The notes beneath the pieces are model-generated. The model did not search any database, had not been told where the DNA came from, and saw only the letters and a program-made list of their open reading frames with translations. A stretch of DNA of 64,000 nt from Lasioglossum baleicum. Taxonomy: Eukaryota; Arthropoda; Insecta; Hymenoptera; Halictidae. The stretch is taken from NCBI RefSeq assembly GCF_051020765.1, contig NC_134943.1:1488001-1552000 (forward strand), in the 5' to 3' direction. Made by a program: the position numbers and the translations under genes. Below are positions 60,696 to 64,000 of the stretch, piece after piece. The first letter of the stretch is position 1. Each line of letters begins with the position of its first letter.

Positions 60696-61004
60696 TAAAC
60701 AAGGGAAGGACCAGGAAGGACCCCAAGTGTCCGACTTCGATTTTGATAATTTTTATAATATATGCAAAATATTAGGTGTAGTTACTCAATAGTTTTAAAG
60801 ATATAAACAATTAAAGTTTCATACCTTGCAAGCAGGTTGCGTGATTCACAGATATGAAATTTTAATTGTTTATATCTTTAAGACTATTGAGTAACTACAC
60901 CTAATATTTTGCATACATATTTAGGGATCCATGTACCATCAACTCACAAAAAATTATCAAAATCGGTCGGATTAGTCGGACACTTGGAGTCCTTCCCTTG
61001 TAAA
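60696..61004. mobile_element. Fold-back element with TAAA target duplication
   Basis: The 301-bp element starts CAAGGGAAGGACCAGGAAGG and ends with the complement of CAAGGGAAGGACTCCAAGTG, both leading into AAGTGTCCGACT. The arms then pair through TGCAAAATATTAGGTGTAGT and TACTCAATAGT almost to the centre. TAAA flanks both sides (60696-60699, 61001-61004). Four-base duplications occur in several DNA-transposon groups; I cannot assign a superfamily. Confidence 0.85.
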
Positions 61005-61972
61005 ACTCGAGACAGTTCTTTTATTTCTCATAAAACAAAAAATTCTGAATAAGTCGTTTTAATTCGTCTTATATTTTTAGTGTTAATTCGACCAGTGAAC
61101 ATCATTGAACGTTTTCCTAAAACTTGGTGAAACGTATGGAACGTTGTTTAGAATATCGGAGATTGTATCAAAAAGCCAAAGTTTCGAGACCTCGTTTCCC
61201 AGAAGTTCAAATTTGACTATCTGCAGAGTACACGTGCACTTTGGCTAACTCTTGACTAAACACAGGTGGTACAATCTACAAGGAATTATCCTATACATAT
61301 ACAAAAATAAGTGAAACATGCAGATTAAGATTTTCTTGTTTGTCATTCCATTCAATAAGCATCTTTAGACATTGCACAGTTCAAACATAAAAATGGTATA
61401 ACCTCTAACGTTCCTGCTGCGAACATAAATTATTGTGTTACCATTAGGTGGCGAATATTATTGTTTGCAGTATTTCGAAGTTAATGCTTATTATTTATAA
61501 CTTTTTGATAAATAATGATGCATTTCGTACTGTCTGAAACAAGACAGAAGCATAATATGTTAAAATTGATCGATGACAGTAAGGTTTAAAACAGGTCAAT
61601 TCCCACGAATCAGAAATTCAATTTCATGAAAAATTCAATTTCAAAGCGAGGACAGAAATGTCCAGCTCCACATTTTCGACTCATTTTTTCGTACGGGATC
61701 ACTGATTTCCCGGCTGGTACAGAGCTTTCCGATGCGCCCCGTAGTTATAACGATAGATGCAAACTGCCAGTCCTTGTTACCGCTCGCGAACTGGATAATC
61801 GATCCGGAAACGCTGTTGTTCGGACGTTCAAAGATCCGCGCACCGAATGGACCGCTTAATTTGTACGATATACGTCCGACAACACGGAAATCCGCGCTGG
61901 AACGCGACAGTCGTCGCAATCGAGGGAACGTCGCGCATGAAACACGACTTATCTGGCGTGAGAGAGGGGGGT

Positions 61973-62026
<54 letters not shown>

Positions 62027-62829
62027 GCACCGGTTAAACGAAAAATCGATATGGCAGGGGAGTATAGAGCTCTGTTCGAAGTGCTCGAATAACCGAATTA
62101 CGCGCGTATTGTCATTCCCTGGTGTAGAAGAAATACGCGGGACACACAGGATCGGACAAACGCTTCGTGGTGTCTTTATTTTCGTACGTCGAAGAAAATC
62201 GGAACCGGCAATCCTTTCCAGACATCCCGCGGTCCCGGACCCGGTGTTTGCAAGCGCCTAGGCACTAACATTGAAGGAACGAGAAAACGGAATAACAACG
62301 CTGCGGGACATTTGCGGTCGCTCGAGATCGAAATACGAGATATCTCACGCCAGGTTCCGGCGCATAAAGCAGGGTTACAGAACGAGCCATCCAGACACAA
62401 GGGGTGACATCAGCGAGGAGATATTCGAGAAATTCGTTTGCAGCCGAGCCAAATAAACGTGTCCCGGCGACAGAGTACCTACCTGGATGGCGTAGTCATA
62501 GCGGGTGGCATTCAAAGATGCGAAAAACTCGCCCGTATCCTGTCGAACTTTAATATCGCGAGCACCGGGTCGCTGAAAAATGTGTTCCCACGGAATTCCC
62601 ACCGTATCTTCAGAACATGTTACGTAAGACGAACGAATCCCGCTCGCGTCGGGAGATTACTTTACAAATGACACGGAAAATACGACGAATGCCTGCGCAC
62701 GATAAATTTCAATGATTAGGCGAAGGAATCAGGGCTAGAAAATGTTCTGCGACTTTTTAATATGGTATATCAAAGTTGATTACATACCCAACCTTTTTAA
62801 CACTTTGAATGCAACGTCGGGGATATACA
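61005..62829. other. AT-rich stretch followed by a CpG-rich block (61620-62700)
   Basis: The CpG-rich part contains the (AG)n tract and overlapping open frames on both strands (61626-62671), none recognised. Confidence 0.35.
61979..62022 (+). repeat. (AG)n microsatellite
   Basis: About 21 uninterrupted AG units inside a CpG-rich block. Confidence 0.95.
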
Positions 62830-62934
62830 GACAGCGGATTTTATGTATTTATAAAAAAAATGGGTAAGTGTACTTTAAAACAGTTTGTTGCAATTCAGGC
62901 AGGACATTTTTATTTTGCACAAAGATCAGCTGTC
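62830..62934 (+). mobile_element. Complete short MITE, GACTGCGGAT family (copy G)
   Basis: The left terminus GACAGCGGATTTTATGTATT and the right terminus reversed, GACAGCTGATCTTTGTGCAA, bound a 105-bp element. Its interior TTTGTTGCAATTCAGG and GGACATTTTTATTTTGCAC is shared with copy D. Both ends carry the same GACAG variant, suggesting they have been kept matched. The flanking TA is not preserved. Confidence 0.7.
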
Positions 62935-63032
62935 TCAATTTGTGTACCTAACTCGGAAATCGATTTTTTCAAATCATTATGAACATGATCTTTTCCATTT
63001 TAATATTATTAAAAAAATTGCTTTTTTTTTAG

Positions 63033-63323
63033 TTCTGTGTGCCTTTTCATGCGGCACGTGTTGAGAAAGTTCGTGAAGTTGTTGACGTGTTAAGTATTCT
63101 TGAAAATGAAAGTTTTGATTTGAATAAAATTAATAAAATGAAACTAATTAAAGAAGCATGCTTGCAAAACCACAAGAATAATTTTTATGTCATCTGTCAC
63201 TTAAGTTGGGAGAAGTTCCCACATTTTAAAATATTAGAAAAGCTGCGTAATGGTTTCGAAATCGTAGTTTTTGTTGGAAGAAAATTTATCAGATGCCTAA
63301 AAGATGGAATAATATATTTTTAA
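63033..63323 (+). CDS. Unrecognised AT-rich frame, possible terminal exon
   Basis: The frame follows a pyrimidine run ending CTTTTTTTTTAG (63021-63032), a good 3' splice acceptor. It stays open for 96 codons, and its TAA overlaps an AATAAA polyadenylation-like signal (63321-63327). The product would be Lys/Val/Phe-rich with no signal peptide or domain that I recognise. No upstream exon can be identified, and AT-rich frames of 80-100 codons occur elsewhere in this window by chance, so this is only a candidate. Confidence 0.2.
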   Translation, partial: FCVPFHAARVEKVREVVDVLSILENESFDLNKINKMKLIKEACLQNHKNNFYVICHLSWEKFPHFKILEKLRNGFEIVVFVGRKFIRCLKDGIIYF

Positions 63324-63571
63324 TAAATGTTGAGGATTGAAAAATGTATAATATATTTCCGTAAAAAAGAAGGTAAATATATTTTCAAAGTACGCAAAAT
63401 TAATGTCTACACCTGACATGATACTGAAACGAATCCACCTGACGCTTTGTTCCGCGAACTTTGAACACAATACTTTCCCACGAAATATTATCAGACAGGA
63501 GCGGGAACAGTAACGAGACACATCTTAATTAAGGAGGCAACATCGGTCATTAGTATTTTCAGGAGACGTAC
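63324..63571. other. Short AT-rich spacer between the two exon candidates
   Basis: No repeats or signals are recognised beyond the candidate donor site of the minus-strand exon. Confidence 0.3.
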
Positions 63572-63730
63572 CCTTTCATTGCGTGCGCGCCGGGGTCAAA
63601 GTGCGGCGTGTAGTGTCCTTCAGAGATTTCAGACATGCTTTTACTTTTCTCCTCGGGCTCCACTTGCTCATGCTTTGCTTTTTCGTCTGTATAGTCGTTT
63701 TCTAAAAGGTCAAAGGGGCCACGTCCCCAT
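63572..63730 (-). CDS. Unrecognised candidate exon, acidic/charged
   Basis: Read on the minus strand, a TTTTCAAG acceptor precedes a frame starting W-G-R-G-P-F-D-L-L-E-N-D-Y and running through a Glu/Lys-rich section to H-Y-T-P-H-F-D-P-G. An AGG|GTACGT donor follows. Codon use is mixed and not low in complexity, unlike the frames in the GC blocks. If the donor is not used, the frame ends three codons later at a TGA (63556-63558). The composition would suit a cytoplasmic, hydrophilic region. I do not recognise the family. If real, this gene runs leftward and much of the window could be its intron or 3' flank. Confidence 0.3.
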
Positions 63731-64000
63731 CTTGAAAACATTAATGAGCTCCCAGAACGACGTGCACGCACTGTACGTATGTAGGTGCGCTTCCATGCAC
63801 CGCACTGCCCGGAAAAGGGTGAAATGAAAGAAGAGGGGAAAAAGAGAAGGTGAGCTAAAAGAGAAGCTATAGTCCGAAAAAACGTGTCGTCCAGACTAGA
63901 CGCATCGACAACCTGTGTTATAATTGAACGTGCCAATTTTCTTCCTGACATTGAAAGTCCAATCAATTCTACCATTCTACAATCTGTTAAAAATAAGGAT

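Overview
This window reads as nuclear DNA of an insect. It has an AT-rich background broken by sharply bounded, CpG-rich GC blocks, plus decayed transposon pieces, fold-back elements and (GA)n/(TC)n tracts. That compositional mosaic without CpG depletion is typical of Hymenoptera (ants, bees, wasps), which is my best guess but only an inference. I see no bacterial operons, phage genes, CRISPR arrays, rRNA or convincing tRNA.

The window is overwhelmingly non-coding, either intergenic or a very long intron. Almost all open frames are chance frames in AT-rich DNA or low-complexity frames in the GC blocks. Only two stretches look at all like host exons, both near the right edge: a charged frame on the minus strand at 63572-63730 with plausible splice sites, and an AT-rich frame on the plus strand at 63033-63323. 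I recognise neither. The first 99 bases carry the C-terminal end of a non-LTR retrotransposon ORF2, and 21152-21275 may be the acidic N-terminus of a DNA-transposon protein.

Layout: 1-2245 AT-rich; 2640-3600 GC block; 3841-4292 fold-back element; 5800-8000 large GC block with TC tracts and a repeated 33-bp motif; 9480-11000 GC block; 11.0-12.7 kb Tc1-like end, fold-back and hairpin; 12960-14000 GC block; 14238-14324 a hairpin like a microRNA precursor; 17400-18300 GC block; 18.8-19.0 kb microsatellite and minisatellite; 21.1-22.5 kb nested transposon debris with a long palindrome; 25100-26000 GC block; 27147-27690 hAT-like element built of 35/36-bp minisatellites; 27730-28150 a GC-rich segment of strong hairpins, two of which show a compensatory base-pair change; 31840-32720 GC block with (CG)9 and C12; 32721-33247 a 261-bp tandem duplication; 34384-34830, 36137-36342 and 37283-38092 fold-back elements; 32.4-39.8 kb a local family of diverged repeat units; 43100-44080, 46200-48500, 50780-53650, 56330-58150, 59820-60460 and 61620-62700 further GC blocks; 45984-46120 a hAT MITE with an intact 8-bp target duplication; 60696-61004 a fold-back with a TAAA duplication.

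Two themes stand out. One short-element family with the terminal inverted repeat GACTGCGGAT and TA target sites recurs about ten times. The window also holds at least eight long inverted repeats whose transcripts would fold into double-stranded RNA. The most unusual signals are the covarying hairpin pair at 27815-27892 with the 13-bp closed structure at 27939-28048, the hairpin at 14238-14324, and the repeat units at 32.4, 35.7, 37.1 and 39.7 kb.
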